A DNA stretch of 64,000 bases. It comes from Planctomycetota bacterium. GTDB lineage: Bacteria > Planctomycetota > Phycisphaerae > UBA1845 > UTPLA1. Location of the stretch: contig JADJRI010000022.1 of assembly GCA_016712275.1 (NCBI GenBank), positions 8,165 through 72,164 on the forward strand, given 5' to 3'. Position numbers and translations under genes: made by a program. Shown here in pieces: positions 8,416-17,695 of this stretch; positions within the stretch are counted from its first letter, which is position 1, and each line of letters begins with the position of its first letter. The notes under the pieces are model-generated. The model was not told the origin of the DNA, made no database searches, and saw nothing but the letters and a program-made list of their open reading frames with translations.

Positions 8416-8610
8416 TGAACCCCCTAAACGAGCATATGCCTCAAGTTGCGTCAATCAAAACGCGAGAAGCAGCATGAGCGGGCGGTCCAATAAAGCCTGA
8501 ATTTGGAATTCGTAAGATGCTTGCCAGAATTGGGTTGCGAAATTATTATCTGTCCTACAGGTTGTCCCAGGCGGCAACCCAGTTCAGAAAGGACGGTCGT
8601 TCACGACCCG

Positions 8611-9941
8611 ATGCATCGCCACCCAGAGCTTCCACAGGCGTTTGCCGATCTCGGCATTGAAATCCCCATTCTCCGCGCGCTTCATGCCGTTGGGTACAAG
8701 GACCCATCGCCGATTCAGCGCGAATTGATTCCGCTGGTCCTGTCCGGCCGTGATGTGCTCGGACAGGCGAGGACCGGCACCGGCAAGACCGCGTCGTTCG
8801 GCCTTCCGATCCTGCAGAAGATCGATCCGTCGCAGCCGCTACAGGCGGTGATTCTGACGCCGACGCGCGAACTGGCGGTTCAGGTTCTGGGCGAGTTGAA
8901 GCGATTGGCGAAATTTCTCGAAGTGCATTGCGTGCCGGTCTATGGTGGCACGCGTATGGCACAGCAGATTCACCAGTTGGGCAAGAAGCCCCATCTAATC
9001 GTCGGCACACCCGGGCGCGTCATGGACATGCTGGATCGGGGCGTGCTCAATTTCGACTCGGTGCGGTTTGTCGTGCTGGATGAAGTGGACCGGATGCTCG
9101 ACATCGGCTTTCGCGACGACATCCGAAAAATTCTCGGGCGCATCAAGCATGCCCACCAGACTGTTTTTGTATCGGCAACGCTGGAGGCCGAAGTCGTCAA
9201 GCTCAGCAAGACGTACATGAACGATCCGGTCGAATTGAACGTCTCGCGGGACCAGATCACGGTCGACCTGATCACACAGCAGTACATCGTTGTGCAGCAG
9301 TGGGATAAGTACCGCCTGCTCCGCAAGATCATGGAGCACGAGAAACCGACGCTGGTGATTATCTTCACGCGCACCAAACATGGCGCCCGGAAACTGGCGC
9401 AGCGATTGCATGCCGACGGCATCGAGGCGCGGGAGATCCACGGCGATCTGGTGCAACAGAAGCGCGAGCGGATCATGGAGCGCTTCCGCAAGCATCATAT
9501 TCCGATTCTCGTGGCGACGGATCTGGCCGCCCGGGGCATCGACGTTCACGGCATCACCCACATCATCAATTTCGACATGCCTGACGATATTGAGATTTAT
9601 GTGCATCGCATCGCCGAACGGCGCGCATGGGCGCCACCGGAAAAGCGATATCGCTTGTAACGCCCGAGCAAGGCGGCATGTTGACGGACGTCGAAATGCT
9701 CATCAACAAGCAAATCGAAAAATTGGATGTGCCCGGCTTTGAGCCCTCTATTGCACCCAGTCAGCGCGGCCATGCCGGACAGGGGGCGCGGGCGCCCTCA
9801 GATCGAGGCGACAGCCGGTCGTCCCCTTCGCCATCGGCTTCACCAACGAACGCACCCACTGCGACGCCGGCCGCGCCTGCTGCGCTAACGCCCGGACGCC
9901 GATTGGGCGGCAAATACCCGGTATCGCGCGGCAGGCGATAA
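8611..9941 (+). CDS. DEAD-box RNA helicase (one frameshift)
   Basis: About 443 residues from MHRHPELPQAFADLGI. Q motif (GYKDPSPIQ), motif I ARTGTGKT, Ia PTRELAVQ, Ib GTPGRVMD, motif II DEVD instead of DEAD, III SATLE, IV IIFTRTKHG, V ATDLAARGID. Motif VI is split: at about 9613 one G is missing, and adding it gives HRIGRTARMGATGKAISLV, continuing to the stop at 9941. The C-terminal ~75 residues are a Pro/Ala/Arg-rich tail, as in RhlE/CshA types. It unwinds short RNA duplexes, probably in ribosome assembly or mRNA decay. Met at 8611 has an AGAAAGG 16-18 bases upstream, rather far. Confidence 0.88.
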
Positions 9942-9987
9942 GATTGGGCAGCCTGCCAGGCAAAGCCTCAACGACAAAGCCCCTGTT

Positions 9988-10602
9988 TATTCAATCAAGT
10001 CGGCGTTTGTCGATTCACTTGAAGGATTCCAACGTGTGTTGAGAGAATGTGTCACGCCGACGAGATCAAGCAGCTTTTCCCACCACGAAATCAGCCAAGT
10101 CGTTCACCGATTTCGGCAACATGTAATAAGCAGGCGCGGCCGGACAGATGATTCCCCGACGTGAAATACGAAGCATGTTCTCCAGTTCAATTTGGGAGCA
10201 TGGCATCTCGCGGAACCAGAATCAGCCTCGACTTTCCTTCAGGTGAACGGCGGCGGGGCGAAATAAGATTCGCACCCAGACCCGATGCAACTTCCCCCAA
10301 CTGTATTTGCTGCTGCAAGGCAGACGATCATTGCATCGGTGATGAACGAGCCGGAGGCGAGTTTGTCACCGACATCGCGGTATGGATGGGTGATGATACG
10401 GTCCCTTGTTATTCCAGAACCGACCAGGGCTTCGGCGGTTGGGTCGGCGATGGACATTTTCATCGGCGAAGAGCCGGCGGCCATATGGAGAAACCACCAG
10501 GTGGACCTCCACGGATTCCCGCACGAGGCACTCCAGTAGACGTCGTGCGTAGGGAGCGCCGCTGGCACCGGTCACCGCCACCACAATTCTCTTTTTCATC
10601 AT
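9988..10602 (-). CDS. ubiX: UbiX-like flavin prenyltransferase (many frameshifts)
   Basis: The N-terminus reads KKRIVVAVTGASGAPYARRLL, the FMN-binding start of UbiX/Pad1, and the protein goes on through VVSPYGRRLFADE. After that the conserved text hops between frames: DPTAEALVGSGITRDRI and GSFITDAMIVCLAAANTVG in one, ASGLGANLIS in the next, VHLKES, RLILVPR, then IELENMLRISR with CPAAPAYYMLPKSVNDL, and finally VGKLLDLVGV. At least five indels are needed in about 600 bases, far more than in any neighbour. All conserved blocks survive in order and close to their normal spacing, so local sequence error is more likely than decay, but a pseudogene cannot be excluded. UbiX makes the prenylated FMN required by UbiD; the ubiD homologue lies 4 kb upstream on the same strand. 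Confidence 0.75.
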
Positions 10603-10606
10603 TGAG

Positions 10607-12458
10607 TCAACTTTCGTTGCCATGCGCTTGTAGTGCTTCCATAGACTTGAGACGTTTGGCCGCCCGTTTCGACCAAATGCTCTCGGAATGCGCTTGCTTC
10701 AGCGTCGAAAAGACCCTCTTCGCCGGTTCAATTGCGTTGGATTCGTGCAAAGCATCGGCCAGCATGAAGCGGGCCTCGGCGCCGCCTTCTTCGGCGGTGA
10801 GGCAATTGGCGAGCAGTCTAAGCTGCTCGATTCTGTTTTCCGGACTCGATTCGAAACCGGCCAGCCGAATCTCGATGTACCCGGCGGCATTGGAATTTGG
10901 GAAACACTCGGCAAGATGTGTCAGATTGTACTTGTAATCCGGATTGGATGGATCGAGCCTCAGAAAGAGCTGCACCGGTCGGACCCATTCATCAGACTCA
11001 TCGGGCGTGCTTACAAAAACCTCTGAAAGCCTGCGGGGGGTGTCGAGCCGGCCGTATTCGATGATCTCTCGAAGCGCCTCGGCGCGTTCAATATGCAAAA
11101 CCACATCGGCCTGAAAATTTGTCAGGGTCGTACTTCGCTTGAATGCGGAGCCGACCACGCTTTCGGTGAATTCGCCGCCTCTTAATTCTTCAGGCATGGC
11201 GCTGAAGCGCCTGCCGATTGTTTCGAGGTAATGAATGGATTCGGAAAAATCACCGGCGCATGCCGCGAGTATGGCGAGGCGATAAAGGGCGGTTGCTGAG
11301 CCGGTATAGGTGGGAAATCGCTCGGAGAGCGTCAACCAGGTTTGTCGTGAGGCGGGGCTTGGCAGATCTGCGCGAAATTCCGCGAGTCTTTTTCTTTCAA
11401 GCTTGGCCAGATCGATGCGAAGATCGAGCGTGCGAGCCTTTAGAAAAAGCACATCCGGAATATGCTGGGATTGCGGAAATCGCTCGATAAAAGCATCGCA
11501 CAGTGTAACCGCGTCGAGGCGTTTTTGCTCGATGCGATCGAGAATGCCGGTTCGGGTTTGTCCGTATATCTCATCGAATAAGGTGTCGAAGGATCCGGAG
11601 GAGGTTTGAGACCATCGGGCGCTGGCGGCCTGTTGCGCGAGCGCGCCGATATCGACCGGCGCAAAGACCGAAGAACTGCTCCGACCAAATTCGTTTTCGA
11701 GAATTCTGAATTCCAGTTCATCGCGGCCGACAAAGGAATGAAAAAGAAGTACCGGTATAGCGAACAGGAGAATCAAAACCGGAGGCATGCCGCCAGGTCG
11801 ATAGTTGATGAGTTTTGCAATTGCCAGTCCCAACGCGCAGATGATGCAGGATGACAGCATCGCCAGCACCCACGGGGCATAAAGCAGGGCGTGGTTTTCC
11901 GCCATGGGCGAAGGGGTGCCGCCCGGCTCCCATGACGCCGTCACGAAATAAATGGCCGTCGGGATCAGTCCGATGAGCGCGGAGGCATATCAGTGAATCG
12001 AAATTGTCCCATGGAGGCCAGCGTGCATCCGATGAGCACGGTGATTCCCAGCCAGGGCATGGCCGCAAGTGAAAAGACCATGGCTGCAAAAGGAACCGAA
12101 AACGGCAATCGGTATAAAATTGACACCAGCACGGGAATGGAGCAGAGCGATGCGAACAAGAGTCCATGATGACTGCATGCACAGGCACTTCCTGCACGGG
12201 AATCGGGCGGGACAGAAAATCGATGAGTGTGATTTGCGAAATGCCCGTCGGCCGAAAAGACTCGCGCATGATGTCGAAGTATTCGTCGGACAGCCAGGGC
12301 GCGAGGGCGCCGGTGCGCAACCAGAATGTGAAACAACAGAGTCCGGCAAACAGCACTGCCAATATCGAGAGCATTACGACAGCTCGAATTCGATACTTGG
12401 CCGTGGTTCGCGACCAGACGTCGATGACGGGGATTTGAACGGATGGAAGGGTGGTCAT
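10607..12458 (-). CDS. polytopic membrane protein with TPR-like domain (two frameshifts)
   Basis: Three frames join into one protein of roughly 615 residues. The first part has a membrane helix (VVMLSILAVLFAGLCCFTFWL) and a loop up to VPVHAVIM; near 12180 the frame moves to FSVPFAAMVFSLAAMPWLGI, a pair of helices; near 11985 it moves again to LIGLIPTAIYFVTASWEPGG and two more helices. The last ~370 residues are soluble and helical, with tetratricopeptide-like pairs (FPQSQHIPDVLFLKARTL, GDFSESIHYLETIG, AEARFMLADALHES). A planctomycete envelope protein of unknown role, placed between ubiE (17 bases upstream) and ubiX (overlap or a few bases downstream), which suggests one transcript. Confidence 0.65.
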
Positions 12459-12474
12459 TGATGCGTTACTTGTT

Positions 12475-13230
12475 TCAATCGTCCCATTGCTTCGTGGCTA
12501 CGTAAACCGTGACGATGCCAACCGTGAATGCGCGATGAACAATGGAATGGAAACCCGCGTTTCGCAGCGCGGCAATCATTCCCTTGTCGTCGATGAAAGA
12601 CGCCACCGAATTCGGCAGGTAGTCATAGGCGCCGCTTCTGTCGCGACTGATGATGCGGGCGACGCGCGGCAGAATCCGACGAAAATAGAAACGATATGCG
12701 CCGCCGATCAGCTTCGACCTGGGCATCGTGAATTCGAGGATGACGGCGCGACCGCCGGTTTGCAGAACCCGATAGATTTCGCCCAGGCCCACGGCGAGCT
12801 CTTGAAAATTACGCACGCCGAATGCACAGCTCACAATGTTGAATGAGCCATTTCGAAATGGTAGATGGTGGGCATCGCCCTGACAGAACGGAATTCGCCC
12901 GTTGTCCCGGGCGGCGGCGAGGGCCAGCATGCCGGATGCGAAATCGCTTCCCACCACCAGTGCGGGCGAGGCCCGTTGAAACTCGCGGGCAAAATCGCCG
13001 GTGCCGCACGCCAGATCGAGTACGCGGTCCGTGGGCGCGACCTTCGCCAGCTTAACGGCCTGCCTTCGCCAATGGGCGTCGCGACCGGCCGAGAGGACGC
13101 GGTTGACAAGTTCGTATGTCGGGGCGATGGCATTGAACATCGCCTGCACGCGGCGCGACTTGTCCGGCTGCGCATGGGGCGCGGCGAGTCGTGATTCGTC
13201 CCAGATCGTGTCGGTCGTTGCGGACTGCAT
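12475..13230 (-). CDS. ubiE: demethylmenaquinone/2-polyprenyl methyltransferase
   Basis: 251 residues, class I SAM-dependent methyltransferase of the UbiE/MenG family. Signature segments are MFNAIAPTYELVNRVLSAGRDAHWRR at 30-55 (in two pieces), the SAM motif VLDLACGTGDFA, GDAHHLPF, the family mark SCAFGVRNF and ILEFTMP, and the end RAFTVGIVTVYVATK. It carries out the C-methylation that completes menaquinone (or a ubiquinone step). Neighbouring ubiX and ubiD homologues on the same strand support a role in late quinone synthesis. The N-terminal ~25 residues are not conserved. Confidence 0.9.
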   Translation of the reverse strand: MQSATTDTIWDESRLAAPHAQPDKSRRVQAMFNAIAPTYELVNRVLSAGRDAHWRRQAVKLAKVAPTDRVLDLACGTGDFAREFQRASPALVVGSDFASGMLALAAARDNGRIPFCQGDAHHLPFRNGSFNIVSCAFGVRNFQELAVGLGEIYRVLQTGGRAVILEFTMPRSKLIGGAYRFYFRRILPRVARIISRDRSGAYDYLPNSVASFIDDKGMIAALRNAGFHSIVHRAFTVGIVTVYVATKQWDD

Positions 13231-13391
13231 CTGCAGGGATTCTAAGCGAGAGAGATCGAATTTGCGTTAGCGCGATTGTCAAAAGTAATGAAAGAAGCCG
13301 GGATGCCGCCTTGGAATGGCACCAAGTAATTTCTTTATTGCCTAGATTCAATTTGAGTTCGATGAGACCCCGGCGAGGCATTGCCCAAATC

Positions 13392-14003
13392 TCAGCCAAA
13401 GAGAATGGCAATCATGCCAACCGTCGCGGCCGCGACAATCCCCGCCAGCAGCACGGCTTCCGACAGGGTGCGTTGAAAATAGACTTTGTACATCAATACA
13501 ACGGCCAGTATTAACATCGCGATGAATGCCAGCCATGCGCCCCAGCCGCCGCGCTGTCCATGAAGGTACCAGCGTCCGACAAGAAAGCTCGTGAAATAAA
13601 GTGCCAATCCGCCGAAGAGCGAGATGTTGTTGGCAAAAACAGCGCGAATATCATCCTGAACATGCGGCAAGCTTTTCGCGCCGTGGCGCTTTGCTTCGAT
13701 GAGATCGAAGAGTTCGCCGCATTCGGGGCAGCGGCAGGTTCGAAGCGACGTGAGGTTGTAGTCGCAGTTGGGGCAGAGGTGAAGCGGAATATCGGGAATC
13801 GAACAGGGAAGTTGTTCGCTGGTGATGTCGGCGCCGTCTTCGCGGAGAACGATTTGAGGGACAGGGGGGGGGGCGGATTTGGGCGCGAGAGTGGTATCGA
13901 GGTGGGGCACTTCCAGGGTGATTTCGAAAACTTGTCCGCCATCTTCGGCATTGCTGTTGCCGGCGTTGTCACCCTTTGAGTTGATTTCGTTCTCTTCCTG
14001 CAT
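13392..14003 (-). CDS. zinc-ribbon membrane protein
   Basis: 203 residues. An acidic N-terminal tail, then a double-CxxC zinc ribbon at about 77-98 (LCPNCDYNL ... CRCPECGELF), then three hydrophobic helices from about 125 (ISLFGGLALYFTSFLVG, WLAFIAMLILAVVLMYKVYF, AVLLAGIVAAATVGMIAILF). This ribbon-plus-helices layout is common in Planctomycetota and has no assigned function. It lies between ubiD and ubiE on the same strand. A run of eight G on the plus strand at 13865 sits in its proline-rich region and could hide an indel. Confidence 0.7.
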   Translation of the reverse strand: MQEENEINSKGDNAGNSNAEDGGQVFEITLEVPHLDTTLAPKSAPPPVPQIVLREDGADITSEQLPCSIPDIPLHLCPNCDYNLTSLRTCRCPECGELFDLIEAKRHGAKSLPHVQDDIRAVFANNISLFGGLALYFTSFLVGRWYLHGQRGGWGAWLAFIAMLILAVVLMYKVYFQRTLSEAVLLAGIVAAATVGMIAILFG

Positions 14004-14073
14004 TGGGCCATCAGTTTTGAATTCGATGCGTTCGACTTTCGCGCCCTGCCCTAATGGGCTTAGATAAACGAGT

Positions 14074-15716
14074 TCATTCTAACGTTGTCGAATCAATCTC
14101 CGACATTCGAACAGTCGGCGGTCGCGTCACAGGCCGTATTCGCCGGGCATCGACGAGCTTTTTCGTCGCATCGTCCATTCGAAGCAACTTCGGGAAATCG
14201 CGAACGATGCCCTCGCCGGGAATTTTACGGGTGGCATCGATGCCGATTTTGCTGCCCGCGCCGCAATAGGGCGCGGCATGGTCCAGGATATCAAGCGGGC
14301 CATCGACCACAAAGGTATCGCGCCGCGGATCGACTTGGCGCCGACCCGAAACATGACGTCCTGCTCATCATGAACATTCACGTCTTCATCAACGATGACG
14401 ATGAACTTGGTGAACATCATCTGTCCCGCGCCCCAGATGCTGCTGGCGACTTTGCGGGCCTGATAGGGATATTCCTTGCGAATTTTGATGAAAAGAAAAA
14501 TTATGGAACGCGCCCCATCGCGGCAGATGGTAATCCACGATATCGGGAATGAGCATTTGAAGGAGCGGCAGGAATACGCGTTCGGTGGCTTTGCCCATGC
14601 AGTAATCCTCCATCGGCGGAAGGCCGACGATGGTGGTGGGGTAGATCGGGTTTTCGCGATGGGTGATGGCTGTAACGCGAAGTGTAGGAAAGTTGTCGGC
14701 CAATGAGTAAAAACCAGTGTGGTCGCCGAAGGGGCCTTCGCGTGCCATTTCCGTGGCACTGACATATCCTTCAATGACGATTTCGGCGTTGGCGGGCACT
14801 TCGACGGGGATGGTCTTGGCCGGCACCAGCGAGATGCCGCCGTCGTTGAGAAACCGGCAAAGAGCAATTCGCTGACGCTCGGCGGAAGCGGGCATGTCGC
14901 GGCATAGGGAAGCACGCTCTCGCCGCCGAGCACAATGGCGACCGGCATATCCTTGCCCTGCGCGGCCCACATGCGGTGATGTCGCGCGCCGTCGTGGTGC
15001 ATGTGGCAATGGAATATGGCGGACTTTGGGCCGGTGACCTGAATGCGGTACATGCCGATGTTGGGCTCGCTGCCATCGGGAGCGGTCGTGTAGATGCCAG
15101 CGAGGGTGATATAGCGGCCGATGGGATTTGGGGATTTGGCGTTCTGGTGATTTGGCGATTGCAGAATATTCCCGTGCGACTCAATGACATCGGTGTCGCC
15201 GCCGGCGTCATGGGGCCAGCACTTGAGGATTGGCAACGAAAGCAGATCGGCATCATCAGTGTGGACGACTTCCTGACAGATTCCGCGCTTCACGTGTTTG
15301 GGCGGATAACTGGCAATCTTCGCCAGCTCCGGCAGCATCTTTACTTTTTCGAGAAAACTGGTCGGAGGAACGGGCTTGACCAGTTTTTGCACCTTGTCGG
15401 CGAGGGCCTCAAAGCTCTCGCAGGAGAGTGCCATTCGCATGCGCTCGTAACTGCCAAAGAGATTGATGGCGACGGGGAATCGGCTGCCCTTGACGCGCTC
15501 GAATAACAGACCCTGCCCGCCAAGCCCGCCGTGGACAGGATCGGTGACCGGGGCTTTCTTCAGTCCCTCGGGTGAAGGAGATTTGGAAATCCGGTCGGCG
15601 ATCTCGGTGATTTCGAGTTCGGGGTCGACTTCGACCGGGATGCGTTTGAGCTGGCCGGCTTTGTCGAGTGCTTCGATGAATGAGCGCAGATCGGAATAGG
15701 CCAAGGGAGCCTCCAC
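14074..15716 (-). CDS. ubiD: UbiD-family prenyl-FMN-dependent decarboxylase (frameshifts)
   Basis: Starts MEAPLAYSDLRSFIEAL and runs about 545 residues once frames are joined. UbiD marks: INLFGSYERMRMAL, GGDTDVIES, GMYRIQV, FHCHMHHDGARHHRM, then after a shift near 14850 LNDGGISLVPAKTIPVEVPA, TEMAREGPFGDHTGFYS and PIYPTTIVGLPPMEDYCMGKA, after a second near 14490 SIWGAGQMMFTKFIVIVDEDVN, and after a third near 14320 VDGPLDILDHAAP, GSKIGIDATRK to the stop at 14074. The enzyme removes the ring carboxylate of a prenylated quinone precursor using prenyl-FMN. An unusual insert reading LQSPNHQNAKSPNP follows the manganese-site region at about 180. Catalytic E-R-E triad cannot be fully checked across the breaks. 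Confidence 0.85.
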
Positions 15717-15936
15717 GATTTCGAGTTATGGATTCAGCGCGTATGTTATAGCGGATCGGACGAGCATGTTCACGTCACGGGCTGTCGTCTGAATGAATGA
15801 AAATCGTGAAAACAAGTTGATAAAGTTTCGGACCGGCGTATTCGGGCGGTGATTTGAGATGAAGCCACAAAAGAATCAGACAGGTCGTTGTCTTTCGACA
15901 GCGTGGTTCGGGCCGTAGGATATTGCGGTCGATGCC

Positions 15937-16509
15937 ATGCCGAATTACACCTGTCCATCCTGCCGCCAGTCTTTTGCGAACTCTGATGATCCCGACGCGC
16001 CGTGTATTTTTTGCGGCCACCGGCTTTCACAGTTTGTCGCCCCGCGGCCAATCTCGCTGGGTCGAATTGATCTGGCCGGAGTGGCAAGAGGCCAGCGCTG
16101 GATGATTCAGGCCGTGTTATTTGCGTTGGCCGGACAGGCGTATTTTGCTTTTGGACCCTCCATTGTGATCAAAGGATGGCCCCTGACTCTCGTGACGCTT
16201 CTGCCGACGCTTTGGCTTGCCGTCGGCGTAGTGAGGCTGGTCATGGCGCTGGAATCCAAACCCGATAAGGCCTTCGTCAGCGGGCTGGCGATGTTCATTC
16301 CGATCGTGAACATGATTGTATTGGTTGGATTGAATTCACATGCGGCGCATGTGTTAAACAATGCCGGAATGAAAGTCGGGCTTCTTGGCATCAGTCATCA
16401 GCGCGTCGAAAATCTGCTGGATCCGGCGAAGTGCCGAAAGTGCGGATACGACTTGACGGGCAACATGAGCGGCCGATGTCCGGAGTGTGGCACGGATATT
16501 GCGCGGTGA
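15937..16509 (+). CDS. membrane protein with N- and C-terminal zinc ribbons
   Basis: 190 residues. An N-terminal ribbon (YTCPSCRQSF ... CIFCGHRL) is followed by hydrophobic helices at about 65-85, 88-105 and 118-135 (MFIPIVNMIVLVGLNSH), and a second ribbon closes the protein (CRKCGYDLTGNMSGRCPECGT). The C-terminal signature is very characteristic of Planctomycetota. Function unknown. It is divergent from ubiD with 220 bases between them and stands as a single gene. Confidence 0.75.
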   Translation: MPNYTCPSCRQSFANSDDPDAPCIFCGHRLSQFVAPRPISLGRIDLAGVARGQRWMIQAVLFALAGQAYFAFGPSIVIKGWPLTLVTLLPTLWLAVGVVRLVMALESKPDKAFVSGLAMFIPIVNMIVLVGLNSHAAHVLNNAGMKVGLLGISHQRVENLLDPAKCRKCGYDLTGNMSGRCPECGTDIAR

Positions 16510-16587
16510 TAACGTGATCGACGGTCGCAATTGGAAAGAAGCCGGCGGCACACTTCTGGGAAAATGCGACGAGACGGGCACCGGCGC

Positions 16588-17562
16588 TTATTCCGCCAGA
16601 GCCGTCCAAAGGCTGCTGATATCATGGTGGATGCCGATGCAGTGTCGGCGAAGCGCGAGCGGATTCGATTCCGAATGATTGGGCCCTGCATCGGTGGTGA
16701 CGGCATAGGGGATTTTCATATCTGCCAGGACGCCCATGTCGAATTCGCCAAAATCGGTGGGCTGGCCATTCGGGTAGGCGAAGGGCACGCGGTCACGGCG
16801 CATCTCGGCGCGAACGCGGCGAATCGACTCGACGATCTCGAACTGTCGCACATCATTCGATTCGCGCGAGAGAATGACATGATTGACCGTGTGCGCGCCG
16901 ACCTCCATGCCTGCGTCACGGAGCAGCCTTGCCTCGTCCCAGCGCATCACGCGACAGGCCTCGATTGCTGATGGATCCACCCGGACATGGGCGGCGGCCC
17001 AAAGTTCATCGAGTTGCTCGCGATATTCATTGAGGCTGGTGGCTTTGTAATATCCCGGTTGGGTAAGCAGGCGTTCGCAAACGGGATGGAGCGACATCTT
17101 TAATCGGCCGCGCTGATGGGCATCGCGAAGAATTCGAATCTTGTCATTGGGAAACAAATCACCGCGGTCCATGATGCCGGTGGTCAGAAAAAATGTCGCT
17201 GCAAGGCCGTAGCGCTGGAGGATCGGCAGGGCAAGCATGACGTTGTCCGCGAGGCCGTCATCAAAGGTGATCGAAACGCTCGGACCGTCATTAAATAGTC
17301 CATTTGCGAGTTGATCGGCCACGCGATCGAGGCGGCGAACACAGCGCAGCTCCGCAAGCATGGACATTTGTTGTTCAAAGGCGGAAACAGTGACGGCGTG
17401 TGGCGCCGACCAGCCGGCGCGGGCGGATTCATCGGGAATGATGGTATGATAGCAGAGGATGTGCGCGAGTTCGGTGCGTTCTGCAAATCGCGACTGGGTC
17501 CAACCGGCCATGACAGAAACGCGGCTGACAGCCTTCGCAGCGATTTTTTCGATAACGTTCAC
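16588..17562 (-). CDS. polysaccharide deacetylase (NodB-like)
   Basis: 324 residues, carbohydrate esterase 4 fold. Motif 1 is SITFDDGLADN near 97, motif 2 is GAHTVNH near 232 (zinc ligands), and motif 3 is PFAYPNGQ near 270. The protein has no evident signal peptide, which is usual for family members that act on polysaccharide precursors in the exopolysaccharide/PEP-CTERM type clusters. It is followed on the same strand, upstream, by an ATP-grasp enzyme gene with a 133-base gap, a pairing seen in exopolysaccharide clusters. Confidence 0.85.
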   Translation of the reverse strand: MNVIEKIAAKAVSRVSVMAGWTQSRFAERTELAHILCYHTIIPDESARAGWSAPHAVTVSAFEQQMSMLAELRCVRRLDRVADQLANGLFNDGPSVSITFDDGLADNVMLALPILQRYGLAATFFLTTGIMDRGDLFPNDKIRILRDAHQRGRLKMSLHPVCERLLTQPGYYKATSLNEYREQLDELWAAAHVRVDPSAIEACRVMRWDEARLLRDAGMEVGAHTVNHVILSRESNDVRQFEIVESIRRVRAEMRRDRVPFAYPNGQPTDFGEFDMGVLADMKIPYAVTTDAGPNHSESNPLALRRHCIGIHHDISSLWTALAE

Positions 17563-17695
17563 TGAACTCTCCGAAGTGAGTCACGACGTTGCGTTGCCTG
17601 TGCTCACCCACTTCATTATTGCACCCATCATGGTGAAGGGCATTCAGGAAATCCCGCACCCCGCCAAAGGGAGACGAATGATAGTCGATTCACGG

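Noticed and set aside
10161..10937. 258-codon plus-strand frame across ubiX and the TPR gene
   Set aside because: Conserved UbiX text is on the minus strand; the plus frame has no family resemblance.
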